This document shows, one piece after another, positions 1-8,830 of a stretch of 64,000 bases of DNA; the stretch's first letter is position 1, and every line of letters begins with the position of its first letter. The notes beneath the pieces are model-generated. The model had not been told where the DNA came from and did no database searches. It saw only the letters and a list, made by a program, of their open reading frames with translations. The translations under genes were made by a program, and so were the position numbers. Origin of the DNA: Butyrivibrio sp. NC3005 (GTDB lineage: Bacteria > Bacillota > Clostridia > Lachnospirales > Lachnospiraceae); the NCBI RefSeq assembly GCF_000424545.1, contig NZ_AUKC01000013.1, positions 43,361 to 107,360 on the forward strand, in the 5' to 3' direction.

Positions 1-392
1 TTATTCAGGGTCTTATGGTTGAAGTTGGCGGAGAAAAATATGCTATTCCGCTTGACTCTATCGAGATTATTGAGAATGTACCTGTATCTGAAATCAAACT
101 TGTATCTAATAAGGAAGTTATCAACCTTCGTGGAACAGTTACACCTCTTATTCGCATGAATCAGGTACTTGATAATGAATCTGAGAGCGATCCTAATGAA
201 GATATGATAGTTGTTATCGTTAAGAAGGGCAATCAGAGAGTTGGACTTGTTGTTGATAAGATGGACGGACAGCAGGAAATCGTTATTAAGCCTCTTGGTA
301 AGTTCATTAATAAGTGCAAGTTTATCAGCGGTGCGACTATCCTTGGTGATGGTGAAATTGCTCTTATTCTTGATACAAATGCCATTGCATAA
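1..392 (+). CDS. cheA: Chemotaxis histidine kinase CheA, C-terminal fragment
   Basis: The reading frame is open from base 3 and cut by the left window edge. The visible part, about 130 residues, is the CheW-like P5 regulatory domain of CheA. It begins IIQGLMVEVGGEKYAIPL, has the LRGTVTPLIR strand, and ends with the GATILGDGEIALILD segment typical of CheA C-termini. P5 binds CheW and the chemoreceptor tip. Kinase, dimerisation and phosphotransfer domains lie outside the window. The ATG at base 15 is internal and not the true start. cheW follows 47 bases downstream in the same direction, so the two are one operon. Confidence 0.93.
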   Translation, partial: IQGLMVEVGGEKYAIPLDSIEIIENVPVSEIKLVSNKEVINLRGTVTPLIRMNQVLDNESESDPNEDMIVVIVKKGNQRVGLVVDKMDGQQEIVIKPLGKFINKCKFISGATILGDGEIALILDTNAIA

Positions 393-439
393 ACGAAAAA
401 TGTTTTTGCTAAATCAGTTGTAAGAAAGGATAAATTGTT

Positions 440-919
440 ATGAATGAACTTAGAGATATAGAGGATATAGGCGAAATCGTGCAGTATATCATCATCAAAC
501 TTGGTGACGAACAGTATGGAATTGATATTAAGTTTATCGATAATATAGTTCGTATGCAGCAGATAACAAGAGTACCAAAAGTTGATAACTATTTCCGTGG
601 AGTTATAAATATTCGAGGTTCTATTGTACCTGTTATGAGCATTAGACTAAAAATGGGAATGGAACCAGATGTTCTTACGGATAAGAGCAGAATTATCATC
701 ATCAAGATGGATGAAGGCGAACTTTTAGGTATTATTGTAGATCAGGTAGAACAGGTTATGAATATCGGCAACAAGAATATTGATAAGCCTTCTGTTGATA
801 AGAAGAAAGAAAAGGGTGATTTTGTAAGCGGAGTTGGTAAATATGATGGTGGTCTTGTTTCTATTCTTGACCTTACAGCTCTTAATCCTGACTACGACAA
901 AGAACGCAAAGAGGCCTAA
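440..919 (+). CDS. cheW: Chemotaxis adaptor protein CheW
   Basis: A 159-residue single-domain CheW-like protein, the usual length. It contains the VNIRGSIVPV-type strand (INIRGSIVPVMSIRLKMG), LLGIIVDQVEQVMNI, and the terminal YDGGLVSILDLTAL segment. CheW couples chemoreceptors to CheA in the signalling array under the membrane. It lies directly behind cheA. A GAAAGGA ribosome binding site precedes the ATG. About 390 bases with a large hairpin and a promoter separate it from cheC, so transcription may be partly uncoupled here. Confidence 0.94.
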   Translation: MNELRDIEDIGEIVQYIIIKLGDEQYGIDIKFIDNIVRMQQITRVPKVDNYFRGVINIRGSIVPVMSIRLKMGMEPDVLTDKSRIIIIKMDEGELLGIIVDQVEQVMNIGNKNIDKPSVDKKKEKGDFVSGVGKYDGGLVSILDLTALNPDYDKERKEA

Positions 920-982
920 AAGTTTTAAATCTTTATTTTCATTAAAAAGAAATTGTTGCTGTCAAAGTATTGTTTAGTAAAA

Positions 983-1058
983 AGTAACTGATATATAAGA
1001 GTCAAAAAGTCAAAATTAACTGCAAAAGATTTTGGCTTTTGACTCTTATATCGTTACT
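983..1058. repeat. Long imperfect hairpin between cheW and cheC
   Basis: The arms read AGTAAC...ATATAAGAGTCAAAA and TTTTGACTCTTATATCGTTACT, and the pairing continues inward through CAAAAT/ATTTTG with one G-U pair and a few extra bases on the left. The predicted stem is about 28 bp with a 12-base loop. It has no GC-rich core or T-tract, so it is not a typical terminator. It could be a small inverted-repeat insertion or an mRNA processing or stabilising hairpin. Confidence 0.6.
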
Positions 1059-1167
1059 GTTTGTTCTGTAATGCTTATAAACAGTAATCTTATATCATAT
1101 TGTTTTTCTGATTATTACTGCCTTTTTTAGTTTTTTTATAGCAGGCAGGGAATCTTTTTGTATAAAA

Positions 1168-1197
1168 TTGACGAAAATACGAATATTAATATATAAT
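1168..1197 (+). promoter_or_regulatory. Sigma-A type promoter upstream of cheC
   Basis: TTGACG, 18-base spacer, TATAAT, placed about 115 bases before the cheC start. It is read from sequence only. If active, it gives cheC, cheD and fliA a vegetative promoter inside the flagellar operon. Confidence 0.55.
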
Positions 1198-1312
1198 ACT
1201 TCACTAAATATTAGAAATAAAGTATAATAAAATAATAAAGAAACGATATTTAGTTGTTCATTTTTCATAAATTCTATTTGTATCTGCTTTTTGTTTTGAA
1301 GGAGGATACCAG

Positions 1313-1942
1313 ATGGGCGAGATGAGTCTGGATGCACTGTCCGAAAAATATTTCGATGTGCTAAAAGAGTTAGGAAATATTGGTGCTGGAAATGCCACAA
1401 CTGCTTTGGCTCAGATGATAGGTGATAAGGTCGACATGTCCGTTCCACAGGTACGTCTTCTTGAATTTAAGGATGTAGGCGACATTATGGGTGGTGCAGA
1501 CAAGATTATGACTGCCATCTATTTGAAACTTGAAGGCGATGTTAATGGTTCGATTATGTTCATGTTAGGTCAGGCAGAAGCAAGACATCTTGTAAACAAA
1601 CTGACAGGTCAGAACACTCCTGATGATGAGCCATTTGGCGAGATGGATATGTCCGCTCTTCAGGAAATTGGAAACATTATTACAGGTTCTTATTTGAATT
1701 CACTATCTCAGATGACGCAGCTTGTAATGCTTCCATCAGTTCCTTATGCAGCAGTTGACATGGCAGGAGCAATTCTTTCAGTACCAGCGATTGAATTCGG
1801 AATTATGGGCGATAAGATGCTTCTTATAGAAACAAGTTTTTCAGATGATATAAGCTTAAGTGGTTATTTTATTCTTTTACCAGATCTTGAAGGCTATACA
1901 AAGATTTTATCATCCCTTGGTATACAGTTAACGACAGAATGA
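1313..1942 (+). CDS. cheC: CheY-P phosphatase CheC
   Basis: A 209-residue CheC/CheX/FliY-family protein. Both phosphatase motifs are present: E19-x-x-N22 in ELGNIGAGNATTALAQM and E118-x-x-N121 in EIGNIITGSYLNSLSQM. Having both is the CheC arrangement. CheC removes phosphate from CheY-P and binds CheD in adaptation. An AGGAGG site lies 8 bases before the ATG, which fixes the start. cheD follows after 43 bases, as expected for partner proteins. Confidence 0.95.
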   Translation: MGEMSLDALSEKYFDVLKELGNIGAGNATTALAQMIGDKVDMSVPQVRLLEFKDVGDIMGGADKIMTAIYLKLEGDVNGSIMFMLGQAEARHLVNKLTGQNTPDDEPFGEMDMSALQEIGNIITGSYLNSLSQMTQLVMLPSVPYAAVDMAGAILSVPAIEFGIMGDKMLLIETSFSDDISLSGYFILLPDLEGYTKILSSLGIQLTTE

Positions 1943-1985
1943 TAATAGTTCTGATGATTACGATTTTTTAGTATGAGGGACATAT

Positions 1986-2471
1986 ATGCCAACAATCGTA
2001 AAAGTTGGAATGGCGGATTTGAATACATGTAAAGCACCTGATGGGATAACGACTCTTGGACTTGGTTCCTGTGTAGGAATAGCAATTCGAGATCCGGTAA
2101 CGAAAATAGGTGGGCTTGCACATGTAATGCTTCCCGATTCCACTGAAATAAAAAACAATAATAATGTTTATAAGTTTGCGGATACGGGCATTCGTGAACT
2201 TGTTAAACGTATGATTTCGCTCGGAGCAAGTAAGACTCGATTGGTAGCAAAAATTGCTGGTGGAGCGCAAATGTTCGCATTTCAGTCAACAAGTAATGCT
2301 ATGCGGGTTGGTGACAGAAATGTGCAGGCTTCATTAAAAGCCTTAAAAGAACTTAATATTCGTGTAATAGCGCAGGATACAGGTAATAATTACGGAAGAA
2401 CAGTAATTTTCTATCCTGAAACTGGAGATTATGTAATTCGAGCAGTAGGAAAGCCGGAAAAAACCATATGA
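1986..2471 (+). CDS. cheD: Chemoreceptor glutamine deamidase CheD
   Basis: 161 residues, normal for CheD. The catalytic Cys29 (GLGSCVGIAI) and His46 (GLAHVMLPDS) are present, followed by the family's KIAGGAQMF segment. CheD deamidates receptor glutamines and binds CheC to tune adaptation. It sits directly behind cheC, and its stop codon overlaps the next start by 4 bases (ATGA), implying translational coupling. Confidence 0.95.
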   Translation: MPTIVKVGMADLNTCKAPDGITTLGLGSCVGIAIRDPVTKIGGLAHVMLPDSTEIKNNNNVYKFADTGIRELVKRMISLGASKTRLVAKIAGGAQMFAFQSTSNAMRVGDRNVQASLKALKELNIRVIAQDTGNNYGRTVIFYPETGDYVIRAVGKPEKTI

Positions 2472-2887
2472 GTGACGATATTAAAGAAAAAAGGGATGAG
2501 ATACTTAGTCGGAAGGATCCGATGGTTGAAAACATCGTTAAGGCTATCCGGCTAAATGAAAAAAAAGGATCACAGGTTGTAAAAATCAATTACAAAGTCT
2601 TAATTGATCCTAAGGTTAAGCTTATAGCTCCTTTTATTATGCTAGGTGGTACATCTGTTATTGCAGTGTATACGTTTTTGCAGGGTAATTATTCTAAAGA
2701 AAAGTGGTTCGTGATAGTATTCTCCACAATGGTTTTGTTCTTACTGTTAGGGACAGTATTGCAGCGTTTTGTGGAAAAATTCGAAGTTGATGCAGTAAAA
2801 AGAGAAATTAAGCAAAGACTGGATGAAGAAGATGAAGCTGAAAAATTAAAAGAGCAGGAAAATGAAGATTCGATGGGACAGGAATAA
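2468..2887 (+). CDS. Small membrane protein of the flagellar/chemotaxis operon, function unknown
   Basis: 139 residues. A charged N-terminal segment of about 50 residues is followed by two predicted transmembrane helices (roughly 52-72 and 80-99) and a highly charged Glu/Lys-rich tail that could form a coiled coil. I do not recognise a family. It overlaps the end of cheD by 4 bases and precedes fliA by 64 bases, so it is co-expressed with motility genes. Position suggests a motility-linked membrane role, but nothing in the sequence shows one. Confidence 0.8.
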   Translation: MSDDIKEKRDEILSRKDPMVENIVKAIRLNEKKGSQVVKINYKVLIDPKVKLIAPFIMLGGTSVIAVYTFLQGNYSKEKWFVIVFSTMVLFLLLGTVLQRFVEKFEVDAVKREIKQRLDEEDEAEKLKEQENEDSMGQE

Positions 2888-2951
2888 TTCATTAACGGTG
2901 CAGGGACAGATACGAATCTGAAAAAAATATGGGTATGGGGGTATTTGTTCA

Positions 2952-3722
2952 ATGGATGAAGCATCCCGAATCAAAATGTGGAAAGAATATGAAAAAAATA
3001 AGACTCCTGAAATACGCGAAAAGCTTATTTTAGAATATGCACCGCTTGTAAAACTGGTTGCAGGTCGTTTGTCGATGTACTTGGGATTTAATGTTGAATA
3101 TGATGATTTGGTTGGATATGGTGTCTTTGGACTTATAGATGCAATTGACAAATTCGATACTATGAAAGATGTCAAATTTGAAACCTATGCAAGTCTTCGA
3201 ATAAGAGGCGCGATACTAGATCAGATTAGAAAAATGGATTGGATTCCACGAACAATTCGTGACCGTCAGAAAAAAATCGGTGCTGCTATTAAAGAAGTTG
3301 AAGCAGAAAGCGGACATGTGGCTACAGATTCTGAGGTAGCCAAGAAGATGCAAATTTCCGAGGATGAATACCTTAATTGGCAAAGCCAGATGAAAGTGAC
3401 AGGTGTTATTTCTCTTAATGAATTCATGGAGGCTGGTAGTGATATTTCCGAAGATGCCGGAACCGGTCACACTTTTGAAAAGCCTGAAGAAGTAGTTGAG
3501 AAAAATGAATTGAAAAAAATTCTAGGTCAGGCACTTGATCTTTTGACAGAAAAAGAAAGAAAAGTTGTTCTTTTATATTACTACGAAGAGCTTACATTGA
3601 AAGAAATTAGTAATGTGCTGGAGGTTTCCGAGTCTAGAGTATCACAGCTGCATACTAGAGCACTTCAGAAAATGAGAGTTAAATTAGGAAAGTACATGGG
3701 CATTCTTACAGATCGCAACTAA
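2952..3722 (+). CDS. fliA: Flagellar RNA polymerase sigma factor (sigma-28, FliA/WhiG family)
   Basis: 256 residues with the full sigma-28 architecture. Region 2 has DDLVGYGVFGLIDAIDKFD and FETYASLRIRGAILDQIRKMDWIPR. Region 3 has EVAKKMQISEDEYLNW. Region 4 has LTEKERKVVLLYYYEELTLKEISNVL followed by the recognition helix ESRVSQLHTRALQKMR. It directs transcription of late flagellar and chemotaxis genes. The position at the end of the fla/che operon is classic for Firmicutes. Confidence 0.95.
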   Translation: MDEASRIKMWKEYEKNKTPEIREKLILEYAPLVKLVAGRLSMYLGFNVEYDDLVGYGVFGLIDAIDKFDTMKDVKFETYASLRIRGAILDQIRKMDWIPRTIRDRQKKIGAAIKEVEAESGHVATDSEVAKKMQISEDEYLNWQSQMKVTGVISLNEFMEAGSDISEDAGTGHTFEKPEEVVEKNELKKILGQALDLLTEKERKVVLLYYYEELTLKEISNVLEVSESRVSQLHTRALQKMRVKLGKYMGILTDRN

Positions 3723-3739
3723 ATTGTAGATGAGGTTGA

Positions 3740-5332
3740 ATGATGAACGGTTATTTTCAATTGGTAGCAGGAAAAAACGGAACAGCAATTAAAGTTTTTA
3801 GAGGAACAAATGGAGACCCGGATGCTACAGCCAGGGAGATTACTGAATATCTACATGTAAATGGTCTTGATTTTAATCCGACCGCACTCGACAATGCAAT
3901 AAGAAAAGGTGACGGAGAACCGGTTGATATTATAGCAACTGCGCTTGAAAAACCGATTCCTGAATCTTTTGATATTGATATGTCGTTGGATCAGATGGAA
4001 GTTACAGTCCGTTTCTATCCTCCTTCAGAAAATGGACCTGAAATCGATTCTGAAAAAGTGATTTCAACCTTAAATCAGAAAAAAATAGTATTTGGAATTG
4101 ACGAACAAGCGATTAATAGTTATTTTAATGATAGAAAGTATTGTACTAATTATGTTGTTGCTAAAGGTATCCCGACTAGAGAAGGTCAAGATGCCAAGAT
4201 AACATTTTCTTTTGATACAAATTTGCGTATTCATCCAGAGACAAGAGAAGACGGAAGCGTAGATTATTATAATCTTAATCTTATTAATCATTGCAAAAAA
4301 GGCGATGTGCTAGCAACTCTTACTCCAGCAGATATGGGTGAGGGTGGCTGTAATGTTCTAGGAGCAAAAACAAGACCCAAAAATGTTAAGTCGATGTCGC
4401 TAAAAGGCGGAAAAAATGTTACAATGTCAGAAGACAAACTTACTTTGACTGCTGATGTTGATGGGCATGTTTCTTTGCAGGAAGGTAAAGTTGTTGTTTC
4501 TAATGTACTCAGTTTAAAAGAAGTAGACCTTTCTACAGGTAATATAGTATATGATGGCTCTGTTGAGATAGCAGGAAGTGTTGCCAGCGGTTTTAAGGTT
4601 GAAGCAGGTGGCAATATTCAAGTAAAAGGTAATATTGAAGGGGCTCATTTGAAAGCCGCAGCTGATGTTATTATAGAGCGCGGTGTTAACGGAATGGGTG
4701 AAGGTGTTATCGAAGCAGGCGGAAACATCGTAACGAAGTTTATTGAAAATGCTAAGGTTTATGCAGTAGGCAGTGTTGTTGCCGGTTCAATTATTAATTC
4801 TCACGTTGAATCAGGAACCGAAATTACGGTTAATGGAAAAAGAGGAAATATAGTAGGTGGACATGTTGTTGCCGCTGAGAAGATTACAGCTAAGGCACTA
4901 AGTAATGACATGGGCACTAATACAATTATAGAAGTTGGCGCAGATCCACAGCTTAAAGCAAAGATTCGTGATACTATGAAATTTATCACAGACAGTACCA
5001 AACAGCTTCAGCAGATTCGCCCAACACTGGATGCTTTTGTTAAAAAAGTCAAGTCAGGAGTTAAACTTACAAAAGAACAGATGGAATATGCTAGAAAACT
5101 ATCTGATATCAATTCAAATCTGACTAAGAGTCTCGACGAACAGACAGAAGCTCTTACAACAATGCAGGATCAGTTATCACAGACTATGGATGCAAGTGTT
5201 GCTGTAGAAGGCATATGCCATTCTGGTGCAACAATCGTTATTGGAGATGTATCCATGGTTGTTAAGAATGATATAAAGTTTAGTAGATTTGTTAGAAAAG
5301 ATGGAGAAGTTAAGATTGCACCGCTTTCGTAA
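3740..5332 (+). CDS. FapA family protein (DUF342, polymer-forming beta-helix)
   Basis: 530 residues. After an N-terminal domain, the central part (about 170-400) is the repetitive Gly/Val-rich DUF342/FapA beta-helix: GNIVYDGSVEIAGSV, GGNIQVKGNIEGA and AGGNIVTKFIENAKVYAVGSV. A coiled-coil-like stretch (about 405-490) and a final SGATIVIGD strand follow. In Firmicutes this family commonly sits next to fliA/swrB-like genes, but its biochemical role is not settled. Either of two adjacent ATGs could be the start; a GATGAGG site precedes both. Confidence 0.85.
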   Translation: MMNGYFQLVAGKNGTAIKVFRGTNGDPDATAREITEYLHVNGLDFNPTALDNAIRKGDGEPVDIIATALEKPIPESFDIDMSLDQMEVTVRFYPPSENGPEIDSEKVISTLNQKKIVFGIDEQAINSYFNDRKYCTNYVVAKGIPTREGQDAKITFSFDTNLRIHPETREDGSVDYYNLNLINHCKKGDVLATLTPADMGEGGCNVLGAKTRPKNVKSMSLKGGKNVTMSEDKLTLTADVDGHVSLQEGKVVVSNVLSLKEVDLSTGNIVYDGSVEIAGSVASGFKVEAGGNIQVKGNIEGAHLKAAADVIIERGVNGMGEGVIEAGGNIVTKFIENAKVYAVGSVVAGSIINSHVESGTEITVNGKRGNIVGGHVVAAEKITAKALSNDMGTNTIIEVGADPQLKAKIRDTMKFITDSTKQLQQIRPTLDAFVKKVKSGVKLTKEQMEYARKLSDINSNLTKSLDEQTEALTTMQDQLSQTMDASVAVEGICHSGATIVIGDVSMVVKNDIKFSRFVRKDGEVKIAPLS

Positions 5333-5403
5333 CTGGCAAATCCTTTTTTCTGACAGAAATTTAAAACAATTGAAGACTGCAGGGGAATGCGAGGAGGAGC
5401 TAT

Positions 5404-7233
5404 ATGCAGATGGGAGCTATTGTATTGGCTGTAATCGGTATTGCGGCAATTGTCCTAAGCTTTATTATTCCGGCCGATAAAGGCTTGGAAAAAGGCAGCA
5501 AAAAGGACATGGAGGCTGCTGTACACAAGGCTGTGCAGCGTAGTATTGAGGATTCACAAAGCATAATTCAGCAAAGAATCAATGATCAGATAGAAGAGTC
5601 ATTGATTAAAACTGAGCGCGGAATGGACAGAATTACAAATGAGAAGATGAGTGCAATCGGTGAATATGCTGAAAATGTGATGAGTGACATCAAGAAAAAT
5701 CATGATGAAGTAATGTTCATGTATGATATGCTAAGCGACAAGCATAAAAATCTTACTTCGACAGCTTCAGAAGTTGCAAAGACTGAGAAAAAAGCAAGAC
5801 AGACAGTGTTAGATGCAGAGTTAACGGCTAAAGAAGCCAGAGAAGCTGCAAGTTCGCTTGCTATGCAGGCTGCGCAGAATCAGACCGCAGCACCAAACTT
5901 AAAGAGAGCAAGAACTGCTGTAAGTGATGAAGGGGTTCAGCTTGGAAGCAGACGTGTTATTATGCCTCAGGCACCTAGTCAGGGGCCATCAAACAGACAG
6001 GCTCAGAAGCTTGATGAAGAAATAAAGAAACAAAGAAAAAAGATTTCAGGAGTAAGCGGCAAAGGATTTGTATTTGATAGCGGCGATCCTGATTTGAGTT
6101 TTCATGATTCTGCAGCATCAGATTTTTTTGGTTCGATAGGGGAAGAAGAACAAATCTACGAAGAACAGGTACCAGTTAATCCTGTTTCAAACGATAATAT
6201 TCCAGAGTTAAGTAAAGAAGATAAAGTTAGAAATCGTATTGCACAGTTCCAAAGAGCACATCAAAAAACAGCATTTGCAACGGGTAAAACACCTGCTACT
6301 AATGCAAATGCTCAAAGAAGTGTTGAAAAAAGTTCTGCAAGTGCAAGAGTTGCATACAATACCGAATCAAGACCTGAGCAAACAGAAGCAATGCTAAGAA
6401 ATGCTGTTGCTACTGCAAGTGCTTTTGGTAATAAAAAAGAAGTTGATGAAGAAACAATTAAAAACGTGGCAGCAAAAGCCAAGGTGGCAAGTTCTTCTAG
6501 ACAGAATCAGGAACCTGCTGTTTCTTCTAAAGTTACTACAGAAATTCAGGGAAAAGGGAAAACAGCTCCTAGCCAGCAAAGAAAGACAAGTACAGATTCT
6601 ATTGCAAGGCAATCACAACAGTCCATTAATAGAATTAAAGATCAGGCAGCTGCACAGGTTAGAGAATTTGCCGGTGAAGATGCAAATCTAAATAGAGTGC
6701 AGAAGACTTTCGATGTCGAGATGAGCGATGATATTGAAGGTTCTTATGAATATGATGATGATCTTACACAGACAGTTGATGATGTAAGAAATGAAGAATT
6801 TGTTCCGCTTAAAGAAGAAAAACATTACTCACAAAAGCAGCTCAATGAGCAGTTTGCAAGAGTGTTCGGAGACGTTGCTTTGCCAAATCAAAATCAGGAA
6901 GAGGATACGGAAGATATAGATGATGTTAAGCAGGTAGCAAAGCATGTAATGACTTATGAGGAAGAACTAGCCAGCATTCCTGAGAGACCTCTTAGAAGAA
7001 GAGCTCAGACCCCGCTTCCAAAAGAAGCTGTTGTACCTGAAGATTTCTTTGACGATGTTATGGATGGGGTAGAAACAGTAGATACTTTGGATGAAAAGGC
7101 AAGAAGAAGCGAACAGATTCTTGAAATGCATAAACAGGGAAAATCCAATATAGCCATAGCAAGGGAATTGGGGCTTGGAGTTGGTGAAGTTGGATTAATG
7201 ATTGAAATAGCTACTAAGAATCGACGCATGTAG
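5404..7233 (+). CDS. DUF6115-like membrane-anchored coiled-coil protein with C-terminal helix-turn-helix
   Basis: 609 residues. The N-terminal helix (GAIVLAVIGIAAIVLSFIIP) anchors it in the membrane. A long charged coiled coil (about 30-165) follows, then a low-complexity Gln/Ser/Ala-rich region. The C-terminus, RRSEQILEMHKQGKSNIAIA plus RELGLGVGEVGLMIEIA, resembles a helix-turn-helix. This layout matches the DUF6115 proteins found behind fliA in Clostridia and recalls the swarming protein SwrB, though I cannot show homology. An AGGAGGAG site lies just upstream. It is the last gene of the operon; repeats begin right after its stop. Confidence 0.75.
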   Translation: MQMGAIVLAVIGIAAIVLSFIIPADKGLEKGSKKDMEAAVHKAVQRSIEDSQSIIQQRINDQIEESLIKTERGMDRITNEKMSAIGEYAENVMSDIKKNHDEVMFMYDMLSDKHKNLTSTASEVAKTEKKARQTVLDAELTAKEAREAASSLAMQAAQNQTAAPNLKRARTAVSDEGVQLGSRRVIMPQAPSQGPSNRQAQKLDEEIKKQRKKISGVSGKGFVFDSGDPDLSFHDSAASDFFGSIGEEEQIYEEQVPVNPVSNDNIPELSKEDKVRNRIAQFQRAHQKTAFATGKTPATNANAQRSVEKSSASARVAYNTESRPEQTEAMLRNAVATASAFGNKKEVDEETIKNVAAKAKVASSSRQNQEPAVSSKVTTEIQGKGKTAPSQQRKTSTDSIARQSQQSINRIKDQAAAQVREFAGEDANLNRVQKTFDVEMSDDIEGSYEYDDDLTQTVDDVRNEEFVPLKEEKHYSQKQLNEQFARVFGDVALPNQNQEEDTEDIDDVKQVAKHVMTYEEELASIPERPLRRRAQTPLPKEAVVPEDFFDDVMDGVETVDTLDEKARRSEQILEMHKQGKSNIAIARELGLGVGEVGLMIEIATKNRRM

Positions 7234-7240
7234 CTTCTCT

Positions 7241-7284
7241 AAATGGCCAGCTTGCGAAGGTTTTTGAACAAAGTGACAAAAATC
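7241..7284 (+). repeat. Module B tail fragment
   Basis: The stretch AATGGCCAGCTTGCG ... GTGACAAAAATC matches the last third of the B repeats elsewhere in the window, with several mismatches. It leads straight into a complete short C element. Confidence 0.65.
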
Positions 7285-7484
7285 TATAGGTTATTGTTTT
7301 TATATAGTCCGTTTTACTGTCTGTATATTTCGTCGCAGACACGCTTTCGCTTGATTATAAACGTAGTGATACGTAATGCGCAAAAAAACAGCGCATAAGT
7401 ACCAACGTTTATAAACAGTTCTGCTCATGAAATATTACAAGCCAGTAAAACTAATCTACTAAGTATTTAAAACAATAACCTATA
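7285..7484 (+). repeat. Short C element, 200 bp, with 16-bp terminal inverted repeats
   Basis: It is bounded by TATAGGTTATTGTTTT and its exact complement AAAACAATAACCTATA. Inside is a long outer stem (GTTTTACTG ... CAGTAAAAC extended by TATTTC/GAAATA), a TTATAAACGT/ACGTTTATAA stem and an ATGCGC/GCGCAT hairpin. A second copy at 52199-52398 is also exactly 200 bp and near-identical. No ORF is present. It ends just before the ribosome binding site of the next gene, so it forms that gene's 5' region. Confidence 0.85.
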
Positions 7485-7500
7485 ATTATGGGAGAGTAAC

Positions 7501-8625
7501 ATGAAGTTAAAATATTATCTTAAGGGATTAGGAGCAGGGCTTTTAGTTAGTGCAGTAGCCTTTGTTCTAATTGGAAATGAAGGCAAACAAATGACAGATG
7601 CAGAAGTAATACGAAGGGCTGCAGCTCTTGGTATGACAATGCAGGGAACGACATTATCAGGAAGCTCTTCGAACTCTGATAGTACTACCGGAAATACTAA
7701 TACAGGAAATTCAGATGATACAGAAAATTTGTACGAAGATGATTCAAAAGATGGTGCAAGAAATTCATCTGAAGAAAAGACTTTATCTGCTGCATTTGAT
7801 GCGGATTTAACCTCGAATATAGTTGAAGTACCTAAGGATGATAGCTTAGATACTAAAGAAGCAGATAAAGATGCTGGTAGTAAAACAGGAAAAGCTCAGG
7901 TTGAAAAAACAAATAAAGCTGATGCAAACAAAACAGATTTATCTGACTCAGAAAAAACTAATAAAAATGATGTAGAGAAAACAAATAAAGCAGATAATAA
8001 TAAAAAATCAGGCTCTTCTGATACGAAAGAGCCTGATTTAGGAGCATCTAAAGATAAGTATAAAAATGGTAAGGTTGAAATAACATCTGAGAAAAATGAC
8101 AGTCTGTCTGAAAGTAATACTTCTGATATAAAATCTGGTAGTAAAGATACTGCTAACAAAGATGAAAAGAAAACAGAAAATAGTAGCACTGCCAATAAGA
8201 CTGAAACAAAGAGTGCTGATAAAAAGACAGAAAATAAAAGTACTGAAAATGAGCAAGCAAAGAAAAACGATATTGATAGCACTGATACTAAGAATCAGAA
8301 AAAGGCTGGAAATGACCTGACAACTAATAAGTCAGAAAACAAAACGGATAATAAAAGTACTGGAAACAGTAAAGAAGATAAAACTTCAAATGAAATCAAA
8401 AATGTGAGCATTAACACAGAAACAGTCACTGTAAAAGTTCCTGGTGGAAGCAGTTCTGAAACTGTAAGTGCAATTTTAGAAAAAGAAGGTGTAGTTTCAA
8501 GCGCAAAAGAATTTGACAATTATCTAGTAAGTAATAATCTTGATAGGTATGTAAGGTCTGGTTTGTTCACAATAAAGCCTAACTCTTCCTATAAAGATGT
8601 TGCTGCAGTTATTTGTAGGCATTGA
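7501..8625 (+). CDS. Membrane-anchored low-complexity protein with C-terminal MltG-like LysM-type domain
   Basis: 374 residues. A signal-anchor helix (about residues 5-25) precedes an extended Lys/Asp/Asn/Ser/Thr-rich segment (about 60-300) with KTNKAD- and KTENKS-like repeats. The C-terminus, about 65 residues (VKVPGGSSSETVSAILEKEG ... SGLFTIKPNSSYKDVAAVI), resembles the N-terminal LysM-like domain of endolytic transglycosylase MltG/YceG, but no catalytic domain follows. I infer a surface protein that may bind glycan. Repeats flank it on both sides, and its composition differs from neighbours. Start: ATG with a GGGAGAG site 5 bases upstream. Confidence 0.7.
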   Translation: MKLKYYLKGLGAGLLVSAVAFVLIGNEGKQMTDAEVIRRAAALGMTMQGTTLSGSSSNSDSTTGNTNTGNSDDTENLYEDDSKDGARNSSEEKTLSAAFDADLTSNIVEVPKDDSLDTKEADKDAGSKTGKAQVEKTNKADANKTDLSDSEKTNKNDVEKTNKADNNKKSGSSDTKEPDLGASKDKYKNGKVEITSEKNDSLSESNTSDIKSGSKDTANKDEKKTENSSTANKTETKSADKKTENKSTENEQAKKNDIDSTDTKNQKKAGNDLTTNKSENKTDNKSTGNSKEDKTSNEIKNVSINTETVTVKVPGGSSSETVSAILEKEGVVSSAKEFDNYLVSNNLDRYVRSGLFTIKPNSSYKDVAAVICRH

Positions 8626-8630
8626 AAAAT

Positions 8631-8690
8631 TATGACTTCTTGCTGAGATTTAGGATTCTTGATTTTCCTGATGAAAACAAGAACCTATAG
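8631..8690 (-). repeat. Module A, internally deleted copy
   Basis: Read on the minus strand it starts TATAGGTTCTTGTTTTCATC, with the conserved TTTTCATCAGGAAAA loop and a GGTTCTTG/CAAGAATC stem. It then jumps to the CAGCAAGAAGTCAT end. The two middle hairpins seen in full copies are missing. Confidence 0.75.
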
Positions 8691-8830
8691 ATTTTTGTCA
8701 CTGCGTTCCAAAAACTACGCAAACTGGCCATTTGAAAAGGCTTCGCCTTGGACCAGTTTGCCACTTGACTTTTGTTCTCACGAAACTCGCAGTAAATGCG
8801 AGTTTCTGAATATAAGTGACAAGAAGTCAT
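8686..8830 (-). repeat. Module B copy
   Basis: This copy is in the minus orientation. Outer TTGTCACT/AGTGACAA-type ends enclose an AAACTCGCA/TGCGAGTTT hairpin and a GCAAACTGG/CCAGTTTGC stem that carries an inner AAGGCGAAGCCTT hairpin. It is nearly identical to copies at 10804-10947 and 55518-55663. Confidence 0.85.

Noticed and set aside
7896..8282. 128-codon minus-strand open frame inside the MltG-domain gene
   Set aside because: It is the complement of the Lys/Asn/Ser-rich low-complexity region, giving Ser/Leu/Phe-rich nonsense; no ribosome binding site.
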